Part shown: piece after piece, positions 21,023 to 30,692 of the stretch
Layout of the letters: each line of letters opens with the position of its first letter
Numbering within the stretch: position 1 is the stretch's first letter
NCBI GenBank assembly: GCA_019677205.1
Contig: JAAMXY010000230.1
Location: 1 to 35,733, forward strand
From: Pinguiococcus pyrenoidosus
Lineage: Eukaryota > Sar > Pinguiophyceae > Pinguiochrysidales > Pinguiochrysidaceae
DNA: 35,733 nucleotides
Reading direction: 5' to 3'
The notes under the pieces: model-generated
Told to the model about the DNA's origin: nothing
What the model saw: only the letters and a program-made list of their open reading frames with translations
The model's database searches: none
Position numbers and translations under genes: made by a program

Positions 21023-21427
21023 GAGCCTTAAGATCAGGGGCGCGCAACGTCTGAGCACGCGCTCAGAAGGGGGCGAGTCGCGGCGAGGGCAGGTGCTGCT
21101 CAAGCACAAACCAAATGGAAAGCGCGGGAAACCGCGGATGACGGTTAACTATATCACAAAATCTTCTTTTGAATTTTGATATATATTAAAATCCCCATCC
21201 AACTTGATCAGCTGACCTCTGTTCTCATTCTTGATTGGCTGTCCCCGCACATTTCGCGTTGAAGGGGCGTCCACGGCTTCGCGGGCGTTCACGGATCTGC
21301 GCTGTATCTTTCGCGGCAGAGACGCGGTGGTACGCCTGCGCTGGCTGGATCGCACTCTCTCACTGAGCCACAAAAAGAGCTCTCATCGTGTACTGTGACG
21401 TTACAAGGACCGGTCAAGTGTCGAGCC
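21023..21427. promoter_or_regulatory. divergent promoter with GATCAGCTGA and TGACGT
   Basis: The 405 bp between the Spc25 start (-) and the plastid-protein start (+). AT-rich TATATCAC...TTTGATATATATTAAAAT lies at 21150-21192, GATCAGCTGA at 21206-21215, ATTGG (inverted CCAAT) at 21234-21238, and TGACGT at 21396-21401, 26 bp before the + start codon. Confidence 0.5.
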
Positions 21428-23888
21428 ATGGGAGCGCGTCAAACTCACCAAGTCCGGACACTTGTCAGTCTTCTGCTGCTCTTCGCGTCCGCGTTTGGAC
21501 TTGTGCCGCGGGCGTGCCGGACGTCGCGAGCACCTCTGGGAGCATGGTCGAGCTTGCAGAGGCCCGAAACGCGGTGTCTGCGCATGAGCACGGAGCCCAA
21601 CATTCCCCCACCACCGCAGAATCTGTATCTGGCGGAACGAGAGGATTTCGAACGCACTGCAGACGTGCTTCGGACGCTCCAGTACGAAGCGAACGCCGTC
21701 GTGAACCGCCTACAGCTCAGCGTATCGCTCCGGCCAGAGAATGTGCGGAGCTTCACGGAGAAAATCCTCGAGGAAATGCCGTCCAAGCAGATCATCGCTG
21801 ATCTGAGCATGGAGGATCGCCTTATCATGTACGTTTGCTTTTGCGTCTGCTTTTGCTTTTGCGTCTGCTTCCGCTCTTGTGTCTCCTTTTGTGTCTGCTC
21901 CTAGGGCAATGTCAACAACGCGTCGTGATCTGATCTACTGACTCATTTCATCGTGCTCGACTGCGCAACCAACAGGTATTCGCACGATCTTTATAGCATG
22001 GCGCAGTCACCGCTAAAGTTGGGCAGCGTTGTGGGTCATATCGCGCTCGCCGCGATTCTCTTGCCAGCCGACAGCGACCCAAACCTTGTCATCAAAGCGC
22101 AAGTCACCGCGATTCGCCGGTAAGAGCCGATGCTCCGTCAGAAGGCGCAAGATGCTTCTGGGAGCTGCATTGCGAATGCCAAGCAAACCCTCTTTCTTGG
22201 CAACCGCGTAGGCTTGCGCTCGATACGCCCTTTGACGGAGCCAAGAACCAGAAGCTCCAGGGTGGGCGTCTGCTCGTTCTCTTCGAGCTTGTGCCGTTCC
22301 CACCTGACTATGTCGAGGTATGCCTGGCTCCGCTTTCCCTCTCCATTTAGATGTTGGCTTTGGAGTTCGGGTTGGACTTGCCTTGGTGGGCGGGGAAGGA
22401 AAGCGCTGGGGGGGCGCGGGCATCCAAGGCTAACACTCCTCTCCTGGTCCTCAACATCAGCCCGGGCTTGAGATTGATGCGATGGGCGTCTTCCTGAACG
22501 TCCGGCTGAAGGATGAGCGCGCGAAAGCTCGCACAGAGGCTGCGAAGGAGGGCTGGGAGCGCGTCGTTGATACCATGATCAAGCAACGGAGTCTCTCCGG
22601 AGAGCTGGATAAGCTCACCGACGAGGAGTTCGAAGTCTGGGAAGCCACGGCCCGGGCCTTGTCAAGGCACGCGCTTCGTCTGCTGCTGCCCGATGCGCAC
22701 CGCACCACGATGAGCTTGGCAATGGTCGGGCGAGAGGGCGCCGACCGCGCTATGAACACCCTCGCTCCCCTGTTGCGCTCGGGAGACATCCGCGTCACGC
22801 CGCTGAAGCGCGGCCTTGCAGTGCTGCGCCTGTACATCGAAGTCATCATCGCCGTCAACGCCTTGCCGTCTTCGCCCGAGTCCTTCAACGACGTCGCGGC
22901 CCAGTACTTCAAGGGATCTGCCGTGAGCTCTGGGCTGAGCCTGCTGAAGGTGTTCACGCTGTTCACGCAGACGTACCTGGAGGAGATTCTAGATGGTACT
23001 CGCAGCATCACCTCCAGCGCGGGAGTTGACGTCATCGTGCTCAGCCAGATCCTTGGGTTGAGCCCCATGGATGTCACCAACATCGGGCGCAACGCCTTCA
23101 CGTACGTCGTCGGGGAGAGATGCGTGAGAATGGCCGACGACCCCAGTGTCGAGGCGAAGGACGCGCCCAACTGGAAGATCGTCCTCAAGCTTCTCACGAT
23201 CTCTCCCGAGGTGTGGTCGGACGTGCTGCAAGACTGCCTGAGCCCGATTGTCCAGAAGCGGCTCGAAGAGGGCCATCCGGCGCCCTCGCTGCTGGATGAC
23301 AGCGGCGTGATTCTGGCAGGCCGGTACCTCGGCTTCTCGCAAGACCAACTCGAAGAGGCGGTCAAGAAGCAGGTCCGCGAAAGCCTGGCGGATCTCGTGC
23401 GGGAGCTGAAGCTGGAGGTGTCGGATGCCGTGAGAGAGACGACCTGGAATATGGGCATCGGCAAAGGTCTGGACCCAGCCGACTTGCCCTGCGTCACGGA
23501 CGATGGGGTCCAAGAGGTGCTGGACAAGGTGAAGAAGCTGGGGCTTAGCGCGGAGGACGCGACGAAGATAGTCATTCAATCGGCGAGGGATGAAGTCAAG
23601 GTCCTTTGCATGGAAGTAGTGAAGCTAGAGCAAGAGCGAAACGCCAAAGGAGGCGCAGTCGTGCTGATCCGGGCGTTGGGATTGGGCCTTGGCTTCGTGA
23701 AGCCCTTGCTCGAGGCCCTCAACGGAGCAGAGCTGAGCGAGAGGGAGCTCGCGGGTCTCCTCAGCCTCCGCACGAGCATCTCCGAGGAGCAGGAGGTTTC
23801 CGTCAGCGAAATCGGGTGGGGAATGCGGCAAGACCCCGCATTCGAAGACGCCGGCAGGATGATCATGGTGCTTTTCGGAATTGCATGA
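21428..23888 (+). CDS. plastid-targeted helical protein of unknown function, four exons
   Basis: Exons 21428-21828, 21976-22119, 22212-22317 and 22461-23888 join in frame (2079 nt, 692 aa); introns are GT-AG of 147, 92 and 143 bp. The N-terminus is a signal peptide (VSLLLLFASA) followed by FGLVPRACRTSRAPLG, an ASAF-type junction with a basic Ser/Arg-rich transit peptide, so import into a secondary plastid is likely. After a PPPPQNLY linker the mature part is mostly helical; a moderately hydrophobic stretch (GHIALAAILL) lies near residue 160 and later segments such as LKLLTISPEVWSDVLQDCL and VQEVLDKVKKLGLSAEDATK are amphipathic. No membrane span, catalytic motif or known domain is evident. The first intron is rich in TTTTGCGTCTGC repeats. 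It shares the divergent promoter with Spc25. Confidence 0.78.
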
Positions 23889-24051
23889 GCGAGGCCTTGG
23901 AACCTGAGTGGCTTCGCAGAGCAGTTGCTTGTGAGGCAAGGCCCAACGACGACCAGTGTTTCGGTTTAGGCCTCTCGAAGATCTTCATCCAAGACGTTGG
24001 CGTGCCTGTTGCACTACTGACCTCATCGCAGCGATCAGACTTGTGCGGTGC

Positions 24052-24119
24052 TCATCCTTGAGCGACGAGTGAGCGATTGCGTCGCCGCGGCTCCGCTTTG
24101 CAGTCCTTGGGAGTCTTCA

Positions 24120-24151
<32 letters not shown>

Positions 24152-27100
24152 GCGGCCTCTCGGCCCAGTGCCTTTTCTCCGTTCCGCTTCTGCATGACTA
24201 TCAGCGCTCGTCGAAGCTCGACATTCTCCGCCTTCAACTTCCGGACCAGCCGACTGGCGTTCCCGATGGCGCTCAGTGCTTTTTGTGATCGGGCCTTGCC
24301 CACGTCCTCCGCATTCTGGGCCTCGGCGAGCTGTCTTCCTAGCTGCTCTTTTTCTCGTCGGCTCTCGCTCAGTTGCTCCTCTCGAGTTGCGAGCGCGTCT
24401 GTCAGCTTTCCGTTCTCCTCCTTCAGCCGCACCGCTGCCGCTGAATACGTTTCTCGGTGGCTGACGGCGGCTTCCTTCTCGGCGCCGAGCTGCTCTCTCT
24501 TCCTTCGCTCTTCTTGGGCGTCTGAAAGGGCGGCGTCCAGGTCTCTCTGGAGTGTCTCAATGGTGCCATTGGCGGTTCGAAGCTGCTTCGCAAGCGCTGC
24601 CTTGGAGGCTCTCATGCGCGCATGGGTAGCGATCAACTCCTGCCGAAGACTACCGCTGATCTTGTGACCTCCGAACTGAGGGGATGCGTCTGCGAGGTCG
24701 CTCTTGATCTCCGCCAGCATGCTTCCGAGCTCCGTGAGCAGCCGGAGAGTTGCTTCCGCCATGTCAAGCTGCCGGCACAGAGCTGCTGGCGTTGCGGAAG
24801 TTGCTTGGACTTGGGTCACGCCGCGCTTGGCGCTCTTCCACGCCAGGGCAAGCTGCTTGAGGTCGCTCAGAATGCAACCAGAAGAACGCGACGGAAGGTG
24901 TTCCGTCTCGGGGTCTTCCTCCGTAGCGGGGCCTGTCGCCGACGCTCTGGCGGCTTGGTCGGCAGTCTTGTGATGGATCAGAAGGAACGAAAGCTCTTCA
25001 CACCAGGTTGTGAATCTGGCGCGCTTCAGCCGGAGGTCCTCGATCTTCCGCTGCTGATCTTCGACGAGCCTCTCCAGCTCGCAGTTTCTCTCGAGAGCCT
25101 GCTTCTCTGCTGCTTCCCGACGTGTTGCGTCCTGGAAGGATGCCATCTTTGCGCTCTCTCGCAGTGCTCCGCCAAATGCGAGGCGGACGTCCTCCTTCGC
25201 TTCCTGTTCCGCGAGCTGGGCAGCGATCTTGCGCTCTAAAACGCCCTGTCGCGGCGCATTAAAGACACGCATGCACACAAACACGCACGCACACAAACAC
25301 ACGAATCAGCGGATCGCAGCAGCATGGTTGATCAAGCCGGTTGGAATCAGGGCGGTACGCACCTTCTCGCGAAGTAAGCTGCGGACCTCCATTCGGCTGA
25401 CTTCCAGTGCCTCTCTCGTCGCCCCCAGCATGGCGATCGCCTCCTCCTGGCCTCGTGCTAGTCTAGCCTCCAATGCCTGCCTATCCTTCTCCCTCGCGAT
25501 TGCGGCCGAACGGCGGAAGGTCTCGTATCGTACCTTGAGAGCCACGCTCCTCGCCGCCTCGCGCGACAGAATCTTCGCAGCCGCTGCGTAGACGGCTTCC
25601 ACTGAGTTTCGACGTTGCCAGGATGCGGAACTTTCCGAATGGGTCCTTGCTCCGCGAGGCGAACGTGGATCACCCCTCCCTAGGCTTTCCTGAGAGTTGG
25701 CCGCGGACCGGATGGCCTCTTCCAGGTGTCGCTGCGCTTCGCTTCGCGGCGACAAGTCTTCAATGTCCACAGGTTCGAGGGATCTATTTGATCTACTTGA
25801 TCTACTCAAGCTTGCGTCGATGCCGTCACGGCCGTCGTGGTCGTTGCGAAGATCGCGATCGTGCTGCTGGTCTGCCTGCCTCGTGGCTGTGCCAATCTTA
25901 CGGGATGGACTCGGATCATCTGCGCCAGTGCTGCCATCGACGACGCTGAGATCGTCAGGATGCTGGGATGATGTGCTCTCAAAGCTGACGTCCACGGCAG
26001 GATTTACGTTCACCGCCCCTCTGCCTGGATGGAGTGCGCTGAGCTTTGGCGATCCCGCGCGTCTTCGTCTCGGTCTTAGGTTGTCGCCGTCAAGCCGTGT
26101 CTGCCAGAACGCGTCGAACGAGATCGATTCGCCGTTGCCCGGCGACCGGCACGGATCGCTTCCCTTGGCGAGCAGGTACGCCAGATGATTCAGCATCGCT
26201 GCTTGGATGCGGATGCATCTCCTGGCCGCCTCGAGCGTTGGATAGTCATCGGCATTCGTCGTCGGAGCTTGCTGAAAGATGCCCAGCTCTCCTTCCAGAT
26301 CGGCGACTCGTTGCTCCAGCTGCTGCTTTGCCTGGCGCAATACCGTGACTTCCTCCCCGCCTCTTGCAATCTGACCATTCAGCTGTTCGCACTTGCTGCG
26401 AAGCCGTTGCGCCGATGCCCAAGCGGCCTCGGCTTCGCCGCCTCTGGCTTGCAGCATGTTTCGCGTCTCCTCAAGCTCGACGGACTTCTCGGCGAAGGCG
26501 ATTTCCAGCGCATGAAAGTTTTCCTCCAACCTGGCGGCAGACGCCACCAGCATGTCCCAAGATCGTCCACTTTCCGCAGGCGCGGCACCTTCGCCGAGGG
26601 CTTGACTTGCCCCAGCAGAGCCTTTCCTTTCCGCTTGCTCTGAAGCAGAGTTCCTTCCCGACTTCTCTTCCACGCCCACAGAGGTGATGCGATGTGCAGG
26701 GCTACGTCGTTGATGCTGCCTCCGCTCTACTTTCTCCTGGACGGCGACGTCATGTTCATCGGTGGCATTGGCAGCGGCGCTGGCGGTGCCGTTGGCGGCA
26801 ATCGTAAAGAACGTCTCCGCGACGTTGCTTCCGTCTTCTGGCTCGTCCCTGGCACGACTGGCCGCGTCATCATCTTTGAAGAGAAGCCCTTCGCCCAGCA
26901 TCATTGGCGCCCTGGGTGTCAAGCCCGTGGCGCCGCATTCCGAAGCCAACAGAATGGCAGGGATGGGAGAGACCGTCGCTTTCTCCGGTCGGACGCTTTG
27001 GGCATCTTGGCTGCCTCGCGCTGCGTCCCAACTTAAGGATAGATGCGGCTTCACTTCTTGCGCTATTCTCCCACAGCGATCCTCCAGGCCCAGGAAGCGC

Positions 27101-27297
27101 TGTAGAAGCGCGTCTGCCTCAGCAACCGAGCTTGAGCCGTCCGCTCTCTTGGGTGACTCCCTGCACCACTGCGGTTTCAGCGCAAAATGCTGCGCGCGAG
27201 GCGGTGAAAGCGCCAGAGACTGCGGAGAGTACACGCGATCCGCGACAGAAGGGCGCAGAAGGAGCCTGGTGAGTTTTGCGTCCTTATGGCCCTCCAT
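24052..27297 (-). CDS. long coiled-coil protein, two exons
   Basis: Exons 27297-25363 and 25245-24052 join in phase 0 (3129 nt, 1042 aa); the 117-bp intron starts GTGCGT, ends CGACAG, and contains a CA-rich repeat. The start at 27297 (MEGHKDAKLTRLL) is chosen because earlier in-frame ATGs would run into the divergent methyltransferase gene. Heptad-rich coiled coils are visible near residues 240-345 (LEENFHALEIAFAEKSVELE, VLRQAKQQLEQRVADLEGEL), near 600-700 across the splice junction (LLREK joined to GVLERKIAAQLAEQ), and through most of exon 2 (LRTANGTIETLQRDLDAALS). Between them are acidic, Ser-rich disordered stretches. A run of about a dozen Ala near the C-terminus comes from a (TGC)10 repeat. 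A structural (cytoskeletal, centrosomal or flagellar) role is possible but no family is recognised. Confidence 0.75.
24121..24150. repeat. (TGC)10 coding microsatellite
   Basis: Ten perfect TGC units on the + strand, read as GCA on the minus strand, encoding the poly-Ala run near the C-terminus of the coiled-coil protein. Confidence 0.97.
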
Positions 27298-27501
27298 TCT
27301 GCGCGGCCCTCCGCGCGCAGAAGTTGAATTCCGCGGGGCGCGGGAAACCTGCGGCGCGACACCAACCGCCGCAAAACCCGCGCGACACCGAACGACCGCC
27401 TGACGTGACGGATGGAACGCGTCCTCCGGCTGATTTCGAGCGTCTCCCTCTGTCACGATCCCAAGTGGGGCGCGAAGAAAAGAGGCCGACGCGCGGTTTG
27501 A
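27298..27501. promoter_or_regulatory. compact divergent promoter with TGACGTGACG
   Basis: Only 204 bp separate the coiled-coil gene start (-) and the methyltransferase start (+). TGACGTGACG at 27401-27410 is identical to the 10-mer at 19246-19255 in another divergent promoter. The TCAGCTGA palindrome is absent. Confidence 0.45.
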
Positions 27502-28514
27502 ATGGCGACGACGGCTCCTGAGATCGATGACCCCCGGGTGGGTTGGCCGGGGGAGCCACCGGAGGTGCCTAGCCGGCCGCATGGGTGGTTCAAGCCCACG
27601 CACGAGCGTGTGTTTCGGGCGGTGCTGGCCTCGGTGCCGGAAGTGCGCTGCATCATTGAGCTGGGAAGCTGGTACGGGGCTTCCACCAAGTGGCTGGCGC
27701 AGCACGCGCCCGGGGCGGTAGTGTACGCGATAGACCTGTGGGACGACGAGTTCATTTTGCGCGATGATCACTACGATAAGGTTCGGACCATGTGCGCCGC
27801 GGGTCTCCGAATTGAACGGCCTCCTCAGCTCCCAATGCCGTGATACCGCAGAGCAGCGGCCTGGAGGGCATGTTGGGCGAGAATCCGCTGTATGACACCT
27901 TCCTCAAGAACCTGTGGCGCTGGCGAGAGCGGGTGGTGCCCATGCGGATGCCGACCATAGAAGTGAGGAGCATCCGGGAGAAGCAGCGGAGTCGCCGGGA
28001 AGCTGACGGAGACTCTTCGCTTCATGTCGCTGCCAGGGCCTCGAGCTGCTGCAGAAAGCTGGCGTGGAGCCGGACGTGATCTACATTGACGCGGACCATC
28101 ACTACGAGGCGGTATACGCGGACGTGAAGCGCTGCCTAGAGCTCTTCCCGGACGCGATTCTGGTCGGCGACGACTACGGCCACTACAAGGTACGCGGGCC
28201 CCAGCTTCGCCGCCACCCACGCGGCGCGAGTCCGTCAGCTCATGGGCGCGATGCGTGCACGCCAAAAGGACGTGGAGAACGCGGTGGTGCAGAACGCCGC
28301 AGCCTTCGGGAAGACGGTCCACGTGGACGCAAACCACTGCTGGACGTACTCGGCCATCCAGAGCACGACGGGGACAACCTTCACCCCTGGGCCGGAACAG
28401 CGCCGCGCATCGCCATCGGAGAAGCAGGTACTTCAAGGGTTCAGGCGGAGTCCCACGGCGCAGAGGCGCAGGGCTCGGGCCTGGAGAGCATCGATTAACG
28501 AGCGCACTCGGTAG
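27502..28514 (+). CDS. class I SAM-dependent methyltransferase, four exons
   Basis: Exons 27502-27780, 27852-27962, 28037-28189 and 28269-28514 join in phase 0 (789 nt, 262 aa); introns are 71, 74 and 79 bp. An alternative last acceptor at 28238 would add ten residues in frame. Motif I is ELGSWYGAS (about residues 53-61), followed by VVYAIDLWDDEF, NPLYDTFLKNLWRWRERVVP, the substrate-site strand VIYIDADHHYEA, and FPDAILVGDDYGHY. The order and the IDADHxYE...D...CL..FPDAILVGDDYG pattern fit the Methyltransf_24 group. Substrate unknown. No targeting peptide is evident. The C-terminal 50 residues are basic and low in similarity, so the exact 3' end is less certain. It converges on RNF5/RNF185 with a 151-bp gap. 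Confidence 0.82.
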
Positions 28515-28665
28515 GACTCGAAGCGGCGGAAGCGCAAGCGGGACCGGAGCTCGAACCCGTTCAGCCAGATGCTGAGCAACTTTGTCAGGAACACAAGTAA
28601 GAAAGTGAAGAAGTCCGCTTCTACCTCGACACCGGCAGCGACCAAAACGCCCTCGCCGAACAAGC

Positions 28666-29387
28666 TCAAAAGAAAAGAAGGCACAGAATCACAAACGAAC
28701 CCAGCATGAGCAGTAATCGGGACAAGTAGGCTTGCTGTTGCTCCTCCGGCGACAGCGGTCCCGCTCGTATCACGGGCTCGATGGGTGCAAAGCTCTAGAG
28801 ACCGCAGTGCACAGCAGTCAGCATCAGGATGGATCGGCTCTCAGGCCTTTAAGCAAGCCGTGCCTCTTCTTCCACGTGTTCTTCTGCGCTTTCTCTCCCG
28901 TGCTTCGCGCTTCGCCTCACCTGGAACTGCAACCCGAACAGCGACGGAAAGAACCCGATGCCCCCATTCCCGAGGCCTAGATGTGGGTCTCCGCCCGCGA
29001 AGGCCGGCAAGTTCGACCTCTCCGGTGCCGGCGGCCTCTGCGCGAGTGGTCGACTCGGAACTTCCGTGTCGGCGTCCTGCGTTCTAGGGTCGACATGATC
29101 GGAACCGCGCACGTAGAGGGGAATGACGTTCTCTCGAGTCACTCCGGCTTTACACACGGGGCATTGGTAGTGGTTGGTGTTCAGCCACTGTCAAAAGCGG
29201 TGGGAAGAAAGCGTCAAAGCGGTTTGCTCGGGTCTCCAGACCCCCCCAGGAGACAGAGACGAACCCGGTAGAGGCACGGCCAGCAGTACAAATGGCCGCA
29301 CTGCGTCACCACGGGGTCTCGCACCACATCTAGGCAGATATTGCACTCGAAACGCCGCGCATCGGGCGCATCAGCGACCGCCGCCAT
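28666..29387 (-). CDS. RNF185: RNF5/RNF185-like RING E3 ubiquitin ligase, three exons
   Basis: Exons 29387-29265, 29187-28921 and 28794-28666 join in phase 0 (519 nt, 172 aa), close to the 180-192 aa of animal RNF5/RNF185. The RING finger is split by intron 1: [20 protein letters not shown] and LYCWPCLYR in exon 1, then [16 protein letters not shown] in exon 2, giving the full C3HC4 set. [10 protein letters not shown] and DPR directly after it are family hallmarks. Exon 3 encodes [20 protein letters not shown] and a hydrophobic tail (FVILCLLFF), the expected C-terminal membrane anchor. Without the 126-bp second intron the protein would end in a charged tail and lack the anchor. The family acts at the ER membrane in ER-associated degradation; that role is inferred by homology. 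Intron 1 uses a GTTCGT donor. Confidence 0.92.
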
Positions 29388-29837
29388 GGCATGCTCGGCG
29401 CCGGGCTTCTGCGGAGAGACGGCTTGGGACGGCCGCCTTGCCGAGTTGCTGTCTCTCGGCGGATCAGCTGATCCCGACCTTCTTCGAAGCAGATTAGATC
29501 GCACCGCCACCCACTTCGAAACTGACCAGCCGATCCGCCAAAAGCCCAAAGCCCAAATCAAGGAAAACAAAGCAAAGCTCGGTCTTTTTTTCATGCTTCC
29601 AGTGCTGAAGAGAATCCATCCGTTCTTATCTTCACCACCTGTTGTTCGCCCGTTCGCCCGTTTCGGCCGTTCGTTCTTCCTGTTCTTGTTTTGAGCACGG
29701 AAAGGGCTCCCTTGTTTTGTGAACGGAAACTGCTCTCTTGTTTTCATGCTTCAGTCAGCGGAGCGGGCGTCGCCAGAGCTGACGTATGCGTCGGAAAACG
29801 GAGCCCTAGAAGGTGGCGTGGGAAAGTCTCTTCCGGC
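29388..29837. promoter_or_regulatory. divergent promoter with GATCAGCTGATC and TGACGT
   Basis: The 450 bp between the RING ligase start (-) and the acetyltransferase start (+). A perfect GATCAGCTGATC palindrome lies at 29462-29473, 74 bp upstream of the RING ligase start codon; TGACGT lies at 29780-29785, 52 bp before the acetyltransferase start. Repeated CTTGTTTT tracts occur at 29680-29745. No gene seen. Confidence 0.5.
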
Positions 29838-30692
29838 ATGCGGCTGGCGTTCAGGGTGATATGGCTTGTGGCGGGGCTGGGGACGCCTTCGGCAATGCGC
29901 CCTGTGCGCCTGCCGGTGCTCCAGTGCCGCGCCGGGCCGAGGCCGCTGAGTGTCGCGCTGCAGGACGACCTCACGCGCGTTTCTGACCTGTCCGTGTCTC
30001 GGGCGACGCTGGCGGACATCCCTGGGATTTTGAGTCTCGTGGTGAACGAGCTGAGCTCCAGTGCGGACGCCCCGTGGAAGCGCTGGAGGACCGGGGGCAT
30101 GGTTCTCGCAGGCCTGCTCAGCAGGCTGTTCGTCGCGGGCTTGGAACGACGAGATCACATGGTGTTTTGCGCTCGGCAGCAAGGGGAGATCGCTGGCATT
30201 GCCGAGGTGTCGTTGCAGCCGCTAGAGATCACGGGCGCAGCGCCCATCGCGGTGCCCACGCGCTTCAAGGAGGGCGTCCTCTTTCCCTACATCAGCAATG
30301 TGTGCGTTGTGCCGGCGATGCGCCGGCAGGGGATCGCGAGCACGCTGATCTCGCGCTGCGAGACGTACGCAGCAAGCATGTACGCGATGGGAGAAGGCGA
30401 TGGACGAGGTCGGAAGGCCGAGGAGATATGCAACCGCGTGGTTCATCTTCATGTCGAGAGCCACAACGCGCCCGCGCTGCGGCTGTACCAACGGGAAGGC
30501 TACGCGCCGCTGACGGGCTCTCGAAGCAGGTTCTTTGTGTGGGACTTTAGGAGCCCTACACATAGCCCCCGAGGATGTCGGTGCGGCGAGCACGAAAGAA
30601 GAGACCTCTGGAAGCAGCAGATGGATTGGATCCGCGTGCGGCAGAGGGTGCGCGACGAGCCGTGTTTCATACACCTGTGGAAGTCCCTATAG
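29838..30692 (+). CDS. GNAT-family N-acetyltransferase with N-terminal targeting sequence
   Basis: Single exon, 284 aa; 29838 is the first in-frame ATG. The N-terminus (MRLAFRVIWLVAGLGTPSA) is signal-peptide-like and followed by basic sequence without acids (MRPVRLPVLQCRAGPRPL), suggesting plastid targeting. The GNAT fold follows: ATLADIPGILSLVVNEL, motif A strand PYISNVCVVPAMRRQGIAST (RRQGIA is the acetyl-CoA pyrophosphate loop, near residue 163), and motif B HLHVESHNAPALRLYQREGY. These enzymes transfer acetyl from acetyl-CoA to an amine; the acceptor is not evident. The last 50 residues (after FVWDF) are charged and not part of the core fold. Its stop codon lies in the same CTATAG hexamer as the stop of the convergent MMAA gene. 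Confidence 0.87.
   Translation: MRLAFRVIWLVAGLGTPSAMRPVRLPVLQCRAGPRPLSVALQDDLTRVSDLSVSRATLADIPGILSLVVNELSSSADAPWKRWRTGGMVLAGLLSRLFVAGLERRDHMVFCARQQGEIAGIAEVSLQPLEITGAAPIAVPTRFKEGVLFPYISNVCVVPAMRRQGIASTLISRCETYAASMYAMGEGDGRGRKAEEICNRVVHLHVESHNAPALRLYQREGYAPLTGSRSRFFVWDFRSPTHSPRGCRCGEHERRDLWKQQMDWIRVRQRVRDEPCFIHLWKSL

Noticed and set aside
25263-25305. CA-rich repeat frame (MCLCACVFVC) at the start of the second coiled-coil exon
   Set aside because: It falls in the intron between 25362 and 25246; splicing joins both coiled-coil halves in frame, so it is not a separate gene start.
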